Below, piece by piece: positions 25,555 to 37,855 of a DNA stretch of 64,000 nucleotides. Each line of letters starts with the position of its first letter. Position 1 is the first letter of the stretch. The notes under the pieces are model-generated. The model saw only the letters and a program-made list of their open reading frames with translations. It ran no database searches and was not told the DNA's origin. The DNA is taken from contig OZ038378.1 in assembly GCA_964036045.1 (NCBI GenBank), forward strand, positions 158,790,576-158,854,575. The letters are read 5' to 3'. The position numbers and the translations under genes are program-made. This DNA comes from Eutreptiella sp. 'Long Island Sound 2002' (lineage: Eukaryota > Euglenozoa > Euglenophyceae > Eutreptiales > Eutreptiaceae).

Positions 25555-26976
25555 TTGCATGCACAGCACTCAAGTGCGTACTCTTGTTACTTCCAATAGG
25601 GATCAGGGTCCATGCTCCATTATGTGACACAGACAAACAACTGAAAAACACAGTCGGTATCCTAAACTATCATGTATATCCATAAACCGAGGTGTGCACT
25701 GCGCGAGCACCATCGCAAGAGCACCCTCAATCACCGCAGTGCTTGTGATGAATCCAATACCAGACACGCTTAGGAGGGGGGAGAGGACGGGGGGTGGGGT
25801 CTAAAACCCAAGGGTTTGTGTACCAAAATAGCCCAAAAAAATGGCCTGCGCCACCCACCATCTAACAATTTGAAGATTCTATTTGGGCCCCTTGGTGGAG
25901 GGCCATGATGTCAGGTTTTCAAATCACCAGCATGGTCCTGACCCCACACCACGCTGCAACAGTCCCCTGGGGTGGAGGGGGTGGGGGGGTGCAAAGCTTC
26001 TGTGCCCTCGACCTGCCTCTGCACTCAACAGGTCATGTGCTCTTGCAGGCACATGCACGCACATAGACCAGTGGAAAAACACACACACATCTGCGTACAA
26101 CGAACGTCAAACACATGAGCTTTTGCGGGCGACCATGAGAGCATGCGAAATACACTTGGGCTTGGGCCCAAAAACATTGCTCTGTGTCTGTAGACAATCT
26201 CTCTTGTACGACTGAGGAGGGGCACAGAAATGATCCACCAAGAATGGCATCCACACAGCAATGTGAATGGACCCTCATGCACAAAGGGCTGAAACAGTAT
26301 GTTACACAAAAAGCATCAACTGCAGGCCACAGAGGGAGGGAGCAAGGTCAATTTACGGGCTAAGGGTCAAAATGGCAGTCGGCTGAAACCCGTGGGTAGA
26401 AAAGGTCACTGGGACAAGAAACCCTCGCATACCCCCTCCATCACATGCGCACACAGGGGCACAGGGGCACACATGAACTCCAGAAAGATGCGTTCAGGCA
26501 CACATGTCAAACCATTCGAGGCCTGACATCGGATGAATCCCAATCGAACAATCCAACACTGTGCGAAACACCATTGGCCCATGCGCAGAAAGAGGCCATC
26601 ACGCACTCACACAGGCGCCTGAAGCTCTCGGGCAGTTGCCCGTTCGAAGAAATGCACTCACGCATGCGTGTCATCCATAGACACATCACTTTAACACCCA
26701 CGACCTCCAGAGAGTACTCTGGAGCATAGGGCTAGGGTCTCCTGGATGAAGCCTGTTTCACTGCGTTGATGGCAGCGTACAGTGCGAAGAAAATCTGCAC
26801 ATCTGCCTCGGACGGTTTGCGGAGAGGGGATGGGCCAGGGGTGTGGATGTTGCAACTGTGGGTCGAACAACCGTGGAGACAGGGCAGCAAAGGCCCTATC
26901 CAAAGCAAGGGCTGAGCCACAAGCCTTGGTATAATGCAGGCTGGCAACTAACTGATGTGTTTTCTTTTTTTTTGGC
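25555..26976. other. No gene seen
   Basis: A mixed-composition stretch with poly-G runs (about 25775-25800 and 25970-25990). No frame has coding character. Confidence 0.4.
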
Positions 26977-27070
26977 TCAGACCAAGATGAGCTGGCGTAG
27001 CCCGCTCACTTCACAGTACTCGAGATGACCTCTTAGAATCAAGGTTCAGAGCTGTCCAGTGCTACGATGA
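26977..27070 (+). repeat. Dispersed 94-bp repeat, copy 2
   Basis: It is collinear with 24221-24314. Here it is preceded by a T-rich tract instead of a G run. Confidence 0.7.
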
Positions 27071-28422
27071 TCCTGAAACTAGCACCTAACTAATGTGCTT
27101 TCATAACGTATTGCAAGAAATCGCTCCCACACATCAGACAGTTGGGGGGGGGTTCCGGGGGCATAGCATTGACGCCTGAGTGAATTGCAGTCTGAAGCTG
27201 GCGGCGTCACCCTCGTCCATCCCATCAACCCATGTCGCTGGGGAGGGGGGGGGGGGATTAATGTGAGCGAAGCAAAAGTGTAGGTGTGACCTTTGGCAAC
27301 ATCAACCCGCAGGGGGGGGGGGGGTTGAGACCTACTTAAAGAGTGAGGATTGGGATGGAATTGAAAATTGGAGGTACAGACAGTACAGCAATGGTGGGGG
27401 GGGGGGGGGGGGTTGAAATTTCGTACCAGCCGTTGCCTGACCGGCAAAAACACCACACCATAATTGAAGATGGCTCTGGAGGCTGTGTTCCACCACATGA
27501 AAGCATTGCGCCAACCCTTTGAAAATAGAGACGGTTGCGGTGCATCCCGTCACGGCTCCCTGACATCCATCGAAAGATCGGACACTTTTGCCAGCGGCGT
27601 GATTGCCAACCACCGTGTGGTCCGCGTGGCTGTGTGCAGAACCTCCAAACAGGGTCCAAAAATAGGGTCAGAAAGCAATCGCTGTGCAAAGCACGTGACT
27701 AGAGAGGGCCTGCTGGAAGGTCTCGCACATAGCTACCCTTGCTGGGGGCAGGAAGAGGAATATGTGTGCGGGAACCGTTTGGGGGGGGGGGGGGGTCTGC
27801 CATAAACACAGTGTGCGCTGGTTTTTCCGGGGGCATGCACGGGTTTAGGCTCTCCGGAGGGATCTGTCCACAGTCCCTGTCCACATGCAGCGGGGAAATG
27901 TATCGTTGGGTTTTGGGTGGGGCCTCTCTCCCTTCTCGGGGCCTCGATGGGGCGGGTCCCTGCGGGGGTGGGGGGCTTGGGGCACACCCCTCGGCCGTCA
28001 CGTCTCCCACCGGGGCTTATTGTACATGACTGACTGTGTGACGCCGCTGAGAAACGAAATTTGCGGTGTTTTGTGCACAAGCCTTGCCCAAAAGACACTG
28101 GACCCGAGGCACCCTGGGTTTCCAAGCCTCAGTATCATCACATCACGACAAGAGAAACCGGACCACATTTCTGAATGGACGACGGATATCTCTACTACAT
28201 CCAACGACAAGATACCCGTGCCCCAATTCCCCTGCGAACGCTGTCACTCACGGAGCAACCAGGCGCCGCGGCCGGCATATTGGTGAGGTTAAAGCAAAAA
28301 CAGAAAACAGAGGTGGCGTGCAACCTACCACCAGTGGAAGGGGAAGGGGGAAGTAGTTTGCCGCAGTTGAATCACAACCCCTAGTGCAATGTCGGTATGA
28401 TGGGACTCGAGTCACATGATGG

Positions 28423-28518
28423 GACTCGAGTTCAACTCAAAATGGTTTGCTCTCTTGCTCGACTTGCAATGCCGGTACACAGCATTGGACTCGAGTTCAA
28501 GTCAAAATGGTTTGCTAG
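28423..28518. repeat. Direct repeat around GGACTCGAGTTCAA
   Basis: GGACTCGAGTTCAA followed by (C/G)TCAAAATGGTTTGCT occurs at about 28424-28453 and 28488-28517, about 65 bp apart. A partial GGACTCGAGTCA copy is just upstream. Confidence 0.65.
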
Positions 28519-28729
28519 CAGGCCAGAGTCCACAGTGGAATATTTTGTGGTTTGAAAACCAAGTGGTGCTCAAATCTCACATCAAGACACGAATGCTTTC
28601 GCACAAAATCATTTGGAACATGTTCTGAACATGAGGATGTTTAGGGGAATATCATGCACAATTGCTGCTTTTGAGAGCAGATCCTTTGCACCTCTGTTGA
28701 TCAAAAAGTTACATACATGCAGAAACTTC

Positions 28730-28730
28730 A

Positions 28731-28766
<36 letters not shown>
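28730..28766. repeat. (AC)n microsatellite
   Basis: About 18 uninterrupted AC units. A shorter AC run follows at about 28879-28902. Confidence 0.9.
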
Positions 28767-28768
<2 letters not shown>

Positions 28769-31061
28769 ATTGAAGCGAGACGAATAGGCGTGACAAACAG
28801 AGCACTGCGCTGGTCGCTAACGAATTTCGTCAGGCCGTAAGACAGTAGAAGCAGGAGTTGAAAAGCATGCGGCTGGGCACACACACACACACCCACACAC
28901 AGAACCATAATCATCAAATGGCAAATCACAAATGGCACAGGACACAGCAAGTTCTGGGAATCTCTTCTATCACGTCCCAAATATTGCACGAAGTTGCCCC
29001 CAATCGGACGCGGCAGGGGGAAGGGGTGTGCAAGGGGCGGGGGCGGGGGGGGGGGGGGGGGCAAAGACCAAGCACCAGACTTCCCAAGAAAAGAAAAAAC
29101 TGGTGTTAGAGCATGCTTCAAGCCATTGTTGGGGGTAGGTCACTTGTTAAAAATCACAAAGGCAACAAAACCCATGCCCTACTCCCCAATGCATCTCCAG
29201 CCTGCCAAAACTCAACGCACGTGGTGTCCTTGTGAAATTGTCGTTGTGCTCCATTCTTTTGAAACATTGTCCCCAACATAGAGGTTGCATACTTGGCCTT
29301 TTTCTTGAAATATGAGAACATTGTGTACTTGACGATGTATCATGCGATTGTTGCTGGGGACCATTAACAACAATGGTGCGAGGTTGTTGTGGTAGCTCTG
29401 GTTGTTGACTTTCAGGTGTACACCATGATTCATGAAAATTCATGAAAAGGAAATGTGCGCGTGGGGGGGAGGAGTTTGGCATGACGGGGGGGGGGGGTGC
29501 CTTAGGAGGGGCTGTAGGTGCGGGTGAGGGGGAGGGGGGCAACTTCGTGCATACTATCCACTTTCACAACGGCCATGCGCAGCGCCGCATTGCATCTATT
29601 GTGAATTCAAAGGAACAAATCACCAACAGCAACTGGGGCAAAAGTCAAATTTCTTGCCTGATGACTGTGGCATCCGAAAGAGTCGAAAATCCAGTAGGGG
29701 GACAGACTCGTTGATGGGGCAATATGATTGCCCCACACCATCAACACACGCAACAGCCCACAGTTGGCATGTAAAATATTTTTGCACGAGGCAAAACTGA
29801 TCATTTACTCATCGTCGTCACCCAGATCTGGGAGCATTGATCTGGGAGCATTGAATGTGGGGTCAAAACAGCAAATCAAGCGTTGAACATAATGCACACT
29901 GCAGTGAACTGAATTTGCAGTCTTCTTGGGCCACTGAGACTAATACATGCTGAAAACAGAACAAGCAACGAGAAGCACATGGTGCTCATGGGGCAGGGTC
30001 ATCAATCTATCAAACTGTTATGCCACCAGCTTTCGGGACAAACAATGTGGAAGCACATGAATGAACACGGTGTCTGAGCTGGAGGCGAAGAGGAGAGACA
30101 AAGTGCCCAGTGCACCACGTGGACACCGTAGTTCACTTCTGGGCCCAAAGCACAAAAAGACCAACAACAAATTAAATTGGGACAGCAACGTCATTCAAAG
30201 AACCTCACACCGTATCATGCAAGCAGAGACGACAGGTGCAGTGCCATGAGACGACAGGTGCAGTGGCATGAAAATGACACGTGCATCCGAAGAAATCGAC
30301 CATGACGGAGTGAGTAGTGTATGCAGATCGTGTGGTGCATGATTTATGTGCTAAAGCACACTTGTTGTGGTACATGGTGCAGGTCGTGTGCAGTCTGCGT
30401 AGCTCACAGAGTATGTAGTACCTTTTTACTCTGCAGAAACCAATTTCATGTTTCAGGCTCCGGATCAGACTAACTTTCTGGTGCTGGTGAAATGCATATG
30501 CCTCGGGAGACACATGTTCAGGCATGGGTGCGGTTTCAGGTTAGAGGGACAAGTTGTGCCTTTTTTGAAATCTCAGTGAAGGGCTGTGGCCAAACATGGG
30601 TGGCATTGCTCCACCTACACCGCCCAACAACTGTGTGAGATCATTCGAGTCAGTACAAGAAACTCAAAGACACAGGCTCATGCTACAAGAAACTGGAACT
30701 TGCTGTCTCAAGTGAGGGTGCATCGCTCACTTCATATTTCCGAGCTCAAACAGATGGCACGGAACAAGTGACGTCACCCGGAAACTGAACACGCGCATTA
30801 ACAGTAAAAGGATGAATGTGGGAGCTCGTGGGGACAAAAAACTCGGACACGTGAACGAACGCAACGCACACCAAAGCAAAAAAAACGACACCCACGCACA
30901 AAAATAAGAGCCAACAGAAATAGTTGGTAACAAGGTTTGGTCGCAAAACGAATGCAAGGTGACAGCCTTGCAGACGCAATAGTGGGTGAGAATACGTCAA
31001 CGCCCAGGACCTGCGAAACCTGATACCTTGGCAACACACCAGGTACTCACCAGTGCTTACC

Positions 31062-32927
31062 TTACTTCCCCTTGTTGATCAAAGAGATCACAGACGTCAA
31101 CCCTGTCCAGTTGTCATTACCAGACTGCTGTTCGTGCTGCACCAGCAGCCAGATCAACCGCATGGCATACCACTGGTCTGAAGAAGGTGCCTTCCCAGGA
31201 TCTACGTTGGACACCAACTTACTCAGCGCATCTAACTGGGCCATCATACCCCCATCCTTGGCCATTCCTGAGACCAGCGACAAAGATTCGGATGGTGATG
31301 AGGCTTCTTCAGTCCGATTTGCCGCGGGCAACCCTTGCCGCGGTGGGGAACACTTTACGCGCTGGCGTTCGGATCCTGCAACAGCTCGCCGCAATCCTTC
31401 GTCGCTCGGCTCCGGTAACTTTGCCGTGACCATCTCAGGCTCCATACCCTTTGCAATGGCACACAGGAGAGACAAGCCGACGAAATCATCGGGGTTTGGG
31501 GCATCTTCAGACACCTCGAACACAACGTTTAGGGGTTCCAAAGCCCCGAAATCACTCGCTCCAACAGAAACTGTGGACGCCAACATGTCCAGTGCCCAAA
31601 GCTCGGAGGGTTCATCAGTAGCAACCTGTGCGAAAACAAAGCCAAGATAAACACGAGGAGGCTTGTCTTGCCCTTTCTTTCAGGTATTCGCAGACCAACC
31701 GAATTTTTCATGTGCAAGTCAAGCGCAGTAGCTCTTGGGGAATTTTTGTGTGCGCGTACGCCCACATACGTATTTGTGTGTGGGGCGATGTGGTTTGCGC
31801 GTGGGAAAGCCCACCAACCCGAGGCCAGAAATTTCACTGCAGCAGCACTTCGCAGACAGGTCGCAAGGGATACTTCGAGAACACAACAAAATCCACACAA
31901 TTCGGCATAACAAAAAGGTGTGAAGTTAAGTTACTGTACAATCAGGCAGAGCGAACAAGCCTACGTCACCAGTCAGATACCTGCATCAGCAGCCCAAAGG
32001 ACGGGAACCGGCCGGAGTTGTTCAACTCGGCGGTGGCCTCGTGCAACAGAGAAATGAACTGGCTGTTGCTCACAGCATTTGTTGGGGCAGCTGCACTTAG
32101 GAGGGTAATTCCCGAGTAGCCAGTCGAAACCTGCAACGGCGCTCCCTGAGGTCGTGCGGGTTGCTGCTGCGGCTGACCCTGCGGCGGCAGCGCTTTTGGA
32201 GGCTGTCGCGCTTGAATATTGTGTGGGCGCGATCGTTGTTCCGGAGGTGGCTGAGATGGCGGCTGGGGGGCAGCGACCGCCGTGTCACTGGCTGGAGGCC
32301 AGTCCACGCACGCTTTGGCTCGATTGGTATCTGCTTTTTGGTGGATGATGCGAATCAGGGCTGGGTTAATGAGGGTGCCGTCCAGAAGGATGGAATAAAT
32401 TGCCCGGTTTCTGCCAGCGTAATCTGACAACACTTTGCCGGCAGAGTGGCTTATGGGGTTGCGGCTCAAATCCAAAAAGTGGAGGTTGGAGGTACCGATG
32501 ACTCCAACGACTTCTTTGACTGAATCATTATTCAACCAGTTGTCAGCAAGAGTCAATCTCTCAAGTCGACTGGCCACTCGAATTACTTCCAGCACTGCTC
32601 GAATCCCGACACGACCTGCAGATGTAAGGGACATACGTGCTTCTGCTCAGGACGAGACCACATCGACAACACACGAACTCCACACTGCTAATGAAAATGC
32701 TAGGTTGAAAGGGGCAGTGTACCTACGAAATTAAGACTGAGATCAAGACTAGTCAGGGAATCAAAGGCGTTGGGCACCGCAGAAAGTGTCTTCAGTAGGA
32801 AGGAGTTCTTCTTGCAGTTCAGTGCATCACACTGACCAGCATACACCTCTCGTAGGCTTTTCCCCTCGTGAAGGCGACGGGCATCTTCGAAATCCTCGGG
32901 GACTGCTGGTGCGTGTGCAAGCATCAT
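31062..32927 (-). CDS. Leucine-rich-repeat protein, three exons
   Basis: Proposed exons on the minus strand: 32927-32723, 32615-31981 and 31625-31062 (467 residues). Junctions: donor GTAG|GTACAC with acceptor CTGCAG|GTCG (107-bp intron, codon split G|GT); donor ATGCAG|GTATCT with acceptor TTTTCGCACAG|GTTG (355-bp intron, phase 0). Joining restores a ribonuclease-inhibitor-type LRR array, with LTSLDLSLNF, LERLTLADNWLNN, LHFLDLSRNPIS and YSILLDGTLI. A Pro/Gln-rich linker follows (about residues 150-210), then a conserved-looking acidic C-terminal region with WYAMRLIWLLVQHE. LRR arrays bind partner proteins; the specific role is unknown. The first ATG is chosen at 32927. A strong AAG|GTAAGC donor sits just after the TAA stop, so the last exon could differ. 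It is the most convincing host gene here and has no coding neighbour within 2 kb. Confidence 0.75.
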
Positions 32928-34965
32928 TGTGTCAGACCCTCGTGACTGCAACTTGCAGGAACGCCCTTATTTGTTCAAGGACATGGCATTTCCGACAAAA
33001 ACAAGTTCAATTGTCTAACAGGAAATGCAGCAAACACAGAGATCTAGGTATTGAAATAGATGCAGCCAGATAGAAATCGGAGAATGATGCTAAAACTGAA
33101 ACAAAAATTGCAGAGAAATTTCGTAGGCCTGTTCTCAGCGTGTTCTCAGTTCACCGGCGCGTGTTTGTGGGAGATGGCACACACGTGATCCAGCATGCCT
33201 TTTCTCCCCCCATTACTCTTACGCATTATAGGCTTGCCATATGGCGTGGCGGTTTTGCCTACCGCATCAGAGAGCCCTCTGGTTTACGCATGTGAAATCT
33301 TGGTCTTTGCCATGTGCCCCCCGTTGCGGGGGTCCAGTGTGTCATGTGCTGGAGTCGCCCACTTTCCCAAGCACGGTCTTGAGTACTCTTTGAACCTGTG
33401 GAGTCAGCGAAAAAAGAAAGAAAATTTGATTGGGGTTGCAGCGGGGAGTAAGCTAAGTTTGGTACGCTAAAGAGCAAAGATATGAAGGTGAACGGTGATG
33501 TAGTGCAGCAGAATATTTGTGGGCTGTGACTGGTTGCATGTGACACAGGGGCGTTCGGTAGCTAAGTATCCATTGCTTCATGGCCCCCCGTTGTTGGGGG
33601 CCTGGCAACCTGGGCGAGAGGCCCCATCAAGCCTCTTTGAATGTGCCACCCCATCAACTTTAGAAACCATGGCATCCCTTGCCAATGCTTTGAGGTGACT
33701 AGTTAGCACTCCTATCCCTATTCCCTTCCATATTCAGTGGTGACTCTATCCCAAATAGCATCATATGTTGCAAATCCCGTCGGCATGACATGTTCGTGTA
33801 CTTTGACAATTCCCAAGAACTTTTTTGAGTGTTGGTTTCAAATGGCAAGGTGCAATCCTAAGCGAGGGCCGGAAAGTCGCATGGGCCAACAAAAAAGTTC
33901 TCACATATTAGGTTCAGCACACCACTTGGAAAAGGGAAGGTGTCCACTGCTTGGAAAATGTTATGGGCGGGGGTAATGGGGAAAGTGCTTGCGAGGTTGC
34001 TGGGTGGGCCGGGCTGATTGGTGCTTGGAAAAGGGGGTGGGTAGGGAGGCCGGGTAAAGTGCTTGGAAATTTTGATGGCAGCGTGCTTGGGAAAAGTGCT
34101 TGCGAGATTGCATGGGAGGTTGCCGGGTGGGCTGGGCTCGGATTAGTGCTTGGAAATTGCCGAGGGTCGATGCACGGGAAAAGTGTTCGGGGTGTTCCTA
34201 CCAAGAAATCCTGAGGTAAAGTAGTTCCAACAATACCACGGCACACCATCATGTGGAAGCGATTGTTGTCTCCATGGGCCAACCAAAAAAGTCGGCCGTG
34301 AACACCAAAGCAAAGATGTAGCAATATCCCTAACCAAATGTGCATTTCATGGGAAGCATATTTGTTACATGTGTTGGCCCCCAAGGACGGCCCCAAAAGG
34401 GGGGGGTGGGGAGGCATAGTTGTCATACATCGATGATGTATACACATGGGGGAGGGGGGCTGCTGGCGAGGACATGACCCCAGTTGGGGGGGGGGGGGTG
34501 CCGTTTCAATTCTCTTGGTCCTGCTTTCTGTTGAGTGCGTGTGGTTGGATGCAACTTGCATTTCTATGTGGGCACTCTTCCTCCGTGATCTTGAGAGCAA
34601 TGGTAGCGGCAGTGCATAAGTGTTGCAGCCGTTCTGAATGGTGTGTCGAAGCCTCTATAGGTTGGGCTATAATACAGGGAAGACATCTGCCCACGTCACC
34701 CAGAGAGACATGTAATTTACTGCAGCGTTGGTTGAAACAACAGGCCTATTGGTCGAATATGAAATATGCCTGCTGGCATGTGCCACATGAGGGCCTCCGC
34801 AGTGAACATTGCGCAGCATGGAACAGTGATTATGATACGTTGTCACATATATAACTACAGGCAGTGTTTGGCATACAAAATGGCGGGGGGGGGGGGTCAG
34901 ATTCACCTGATGGATGACAGCTTGCAGATGGTTCTGCTATGCATTGATTGCCGCTCGCGTAAATA
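32928..34965. other. Gene-poor stretch
   Basis: The upstream region of the LRR gene should lie in the first few hundred bases, but no clear TATA box was identified. The rest shows G runs (about 34390-34410, 34487-34499) and one tandem repeat listed separately. No supported gene. Confidence 0.45.
33920..34200. repeat. Degenerate tandem repeat, GTGCTTGGAAA motif
   Basis: The phrase (A/G/C)TGCTTGG(A/G)AAA recurs about seven times, with GTTGC(T/C)GGGTGGGC(C/T)GGGCT between some copies. Confidence 0.6.
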
Positions 34966-35130
34966 CCGGTATATACGAGCGGTATATACCGATATACCAG
35001 TATATACCGCAGTATATACCGCGGTATATACCGCGGTATATACCAGCCGCCGCAGCAGTATATACCACAGTATATACCATCGCCGCCGCAGTATATACCA
35101 CAGTATATACCATCGCTGCCGTATATACCA
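34966..35130. repeat. Palindromic GTATATAC array
   Basis: About a dozen copies of the self-complementary core GTATATAC, mostly as GGTATATACC or AGTATATACC, with GCCGCCGCAG spacers. The array lies 85 bp upstream of the ORF at 35215. It can fold on itself in many registers. Confidence 0.85.
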
Positions 35131-35214
35131 GCGCTGACAAATTCGAATTTTGAATTTCTAGACCAATTTGAATTTCATTTTTTATTTTTTTTCTTTTTTC
35201 TGTCACAGCTCGGA

Positions 35215-35496
35215 ATGAATATTCGCCTACTGATTTTGCTACTTGTGTGTTCCTTATGTTTGGGCACACACTCCAATCCCAAACGCTTTGATTGGAAATG
35301 CTCCGATGTTGTCCGTGAAATGCATGGACGCACCATTGGCGAGATTGGTGTGCTAATTACCAATCGACCTCGTGGTGCACCTGCCTATTACGTATGGCAC
35401 CCGGAGCAAATGTATAATTGGAGGCCCGTATGTCCTGATTGCCGTGGCCCTGCAAAAAAACACGGGTGGTCAAAGCATGTGGTTTGCATGGTGTAA
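35215..35496 (+). CDS. Small ORF with signal-peptide-like start and CPDC motif
   Basis: ATG at 35215, 93 residues. Residues 1-19 (MNIRLLILLLVCSLCLGTHS) look like a cleavable signal peptide. The remainder has conserved-looking aromatic and zinc-type residues: DWKCSDVVREMHG, APAYYVWHPEQMYNW, VCPDCRGPAKKHGWSKHVVC. A pyrimidine tract ending CTGTCACAG (35200-35208) lies just before the ATG, so it may be an internal exon whose apparent signal peptide is fortuitous. The HPxxM...CPxC...HGW pattern recalls zinc-binding N-terminal regions of large eukaryotic transposon proteins (DUF6729-like), but I am not certain. No family is claimed. Confidence 0.45.
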   Translation: MNIRLLILLLVCSLCLGTHSNPKRFDWKCSDVVREMHGRTIGEIGVLITNRPRGAPAYYVWHPEQMYNWRPVCPDCRGPAKKHGWSKHVVCMV

Positions 35497-36482
35497 TCGG
35501 ACTGAACAGGGCTTTAAATTACTTTAACCTTATAGCCCATAACATTCATTTTGACCTGAATTCGGGTTTAGTAACAGGCGCCGACGAGAGCGCATGCACA
35601 GTAGGATGAATGCGCGCACAGAGCAATGATTAAATGTTAAGTGGAGATTTAAGGCGTACTTGGGATTTGGGTAATGGGAATCTCGATTTTAGAATAGTAT
35701 AAAGCAGACGGCATAGGTAGTTTGAGTTACGGTAATAATTCAGAAACTCTGGTACATGCATTTCATATCTAGGACATGTAAAGGGACTATGACAGTTTCA
35801 GCTTGTATGCTGGAACTTGCACTGCCATTCGGATACCAGTCGTACAACAATTTGGTCCTCTCGTGTTCTCACTCTGCTGCATGTCACTTTGGTTTTGGGA
35901 AAACAGTGTGATTTTCAGTGGGAAAAGTTGCAAAACTGTCATACCCTTCGAGAGTTGGGACACTGGACCTCTACGTTCATCACCACGAAAATTTTTTTTG
36001 GGAGGCACTCTCGTTAAGTCCTCCGTGGGACCTTGGTGGCCATTGGTGCCCCTGCGTCATTTGCTTGTTTCTTGTATGCCTATGAGAAGCTTTCTTTTAG
36101 AGGCCTTCTGGGAAGTCCATTCAAGCTTAGTATTGCGTTTACTTGTGGAAAGGCTTCTATCTTGGGTGCCTATTTCTTTCATACCTTGGTGCGTGGTGCA
36201 ATGGTGGCAACATGGGGCAAATTTCAATTGCAAGTGGACTTATGGTTCCCTCCTCGCCACCATTTCGGAGGGCATTTGTGAACTTCGAGAGTCCACTTTT
36301 GATGCCCTGTGTGTTGACTTGGAGAGTCGACTTTTGAGGCCGTGTTCGTTGACTTAGGTCCACTTGGAGCTGGACTTTTGAGGCCTCATTGGTCCACTTT
36401 TGTCAACTTGGAGAGTCGCCTTTTGATGCCAGGTTGGTGGACTTTCGTCAACTTGGATCACCTCAAATCCCAAGCCCAATAC
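35497..36482. other. No gene seen; tandem repeat at its end
   Basis: A long frame at 35803-36357 lacks coding character. About 36283-36460 contains an imperfect ~45-bp repeat (GACTTGGAGAGTC, CTTTTGA(G/T)GCC). Confidence 0.4.
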
Positions 36483-36893
36483 ATGGACAAGCAAGAGAAG
36501 GAACAGCATGTACCAAAGGAGAGGCACAGTGCTCGCTTAGCTAAGAAAGCTCGCACCGACCCTGGCCCTGCGGCAACCAGGGAAGACTCTCCTTCCCATG
36601 AGGCACCTCCATCTGAAGTAGCTAACCCACCTGAGGCAGTTGAAGCCTCTCTGACCTATGAGCCTAGTGCAATGAACCCTAACGGTGACCACAATCCTCC
36701 GGTTTCTCAGCCTCAGGTGAATGCAATATGGCACCCTGCCATCTTACCTCCCATGAATGTTGATCCTTTGCCATTTCAACCCTTTGACCAACAACCTTTC
36801 CAACCCTTTGACCAGCAGCCATTGCCACTTGACCCCGGGCCCACTTTCCAATTCATGTTCCAACCTCCCGAGAATGACTATTGGCCCCAGTAA
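36483..36893 (+). CDS. Pro/Gln-rich ORF, unknown function
   Basis: ATG at 36483, 136 residues. A basic start (MDKQEKEQHVPKERHSARL) is followed by AKKARTDPG and an acidic Pro/Ser/Glu stretch. A duplicated PFQPFDQQ motif and a Pro/Phe-rich end (FMFQPPENDYWPQ) close it. This looks like a disordered regulatory or transposon accessory protein, and I recognise no family. A frame shift away, 36900-37077 continues with a Cys/Trp/Tyr-rich stretch, so the gene could extend. It lies about 1 kb upstream of the pogo/CENP-B-like ORF on the same strand, possibly in the same decayed transposon. Confidence 0.35.
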   Translation: MDKQEKEQHVPKERHSARLAKKARTDPGPAATREDSPSHEAPPSEVANPPEAVEASLTYEPSAMNPNGDHNPPVSQPQVNAIWHPAILPPMNVDPLPFQPFDQQPFQPFDQQPLPLDPGPTFQFMFQPPENDYWPQ

Positions 36894-37855
36894 TCCAAAG
36901 GAGATTAACCTAAATGACTACATGTTTGCATGTTGGGTACTTTGTTACATGGTGTACTATGTCGCATTGGAGAATGAATTTGCTCATTGCACATGCTTAG
37001 CGTTTTGGAGGTTTCACTTGAGTGGCAACCAAGCCATTTATTCTATGGTTGCCGTTGAAGAAGAAGAGACAGCTTGAAATCCTATGTTGAGATCCTCAAA
37101 TTGAGGAATTTGAAAAATCGGATTTTGAAATCCTATGTCTACATCCATGATTGGACAAATTTGAAAAAATCCGAATTTTAATGATGGTAGGATTAAGGGA
37201 AAACCCCGCTAACTTGCACTGACGCGCATTTGAGATTTTCTCGAAATTCCTGGCAGATGAGACGCCGACAAGCTGGGAATGTCTTTTTTGAGTGTCTTTT
37301 TACCAGGTGCACTATCTAGAATTTCGTCGAAGCGACGATTTTACGTCGAAAATTTGTCGAACTTTCCTACCCTTTGAGGAGACCTTTTTACCCCAACCCC
37401 ACTAATTTGGACTGAGTTGTACTTAAACGCATTTGAATAACTTTGTGCCACTGTTTGCGTTGGACATTGCGTTTTTTGCGTTGGGCAGCCTACAGCCCTC
37501 TTGTGCTGTCCAATTCACGCTTTGAGTAGTCTTTGTGTTGGTGTCGTGCTATACTTGTTGGGGGTTTGTTACCTTGAAGTGATCCTTTGGTCATTCATCA
37601 TGTGCCCTAGGCATGGCATGTCCTTCGGACATGATGGGCCAAATTTGGCCATTGCCCCAATGTGAAGTTTGCACGTTGCAGTTAGGGTGTTTGGGCACCG
37701 GGTGAGGCAAGTGTTACGGGTTTAACTAATAGTTGGGGTGCTGTGGTGTCAAGTGCACTTTTGTCATTTTCGCATCTGCAAAACTGTGGCATCGCCTGTC
37801 ATGATGCTTGGGCGGGAGATGCCCGATTTTGCAATTGTGTAGATTTGTAGCCACC
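36894..37855. other. No gene seen
   Basis: It holds AT-rich, self-complementary text (ATTTGAAAAA(A/T)(A/T)CCGAATTTT, about 37080-37180). No supported ORF beyond the possible extension noted above. Confidence 0.35.

Larger units (their letters stand above)
27071..31061. other. Low-complexity, gene-poor stretch
   Basis: Several G runs of 10-20 bases (for example about 27242-27257, 27311-27324, 27393-27412, 27780-27796, 29046-29061) and short direct repeats. No supported gene. Two 22-bp tandem copies of GAGACGACAGGTGCAGTG plus four bases lie at about 30228-30271. Confidence 0.45.

Noticed and set aside
27699-28125. Pro-rich ORFs next to poly-G tracts
   Set aside because: Driven by homopolymer runs (poly-Pro/poly-Gly readings) without any domain.
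31072-31650. Plus-strand 192-codon ORF
   Set aside because: It is antisense to exon 3 of the LRR gene; the minus strand has the splice sites and the continuous LRR architecture.
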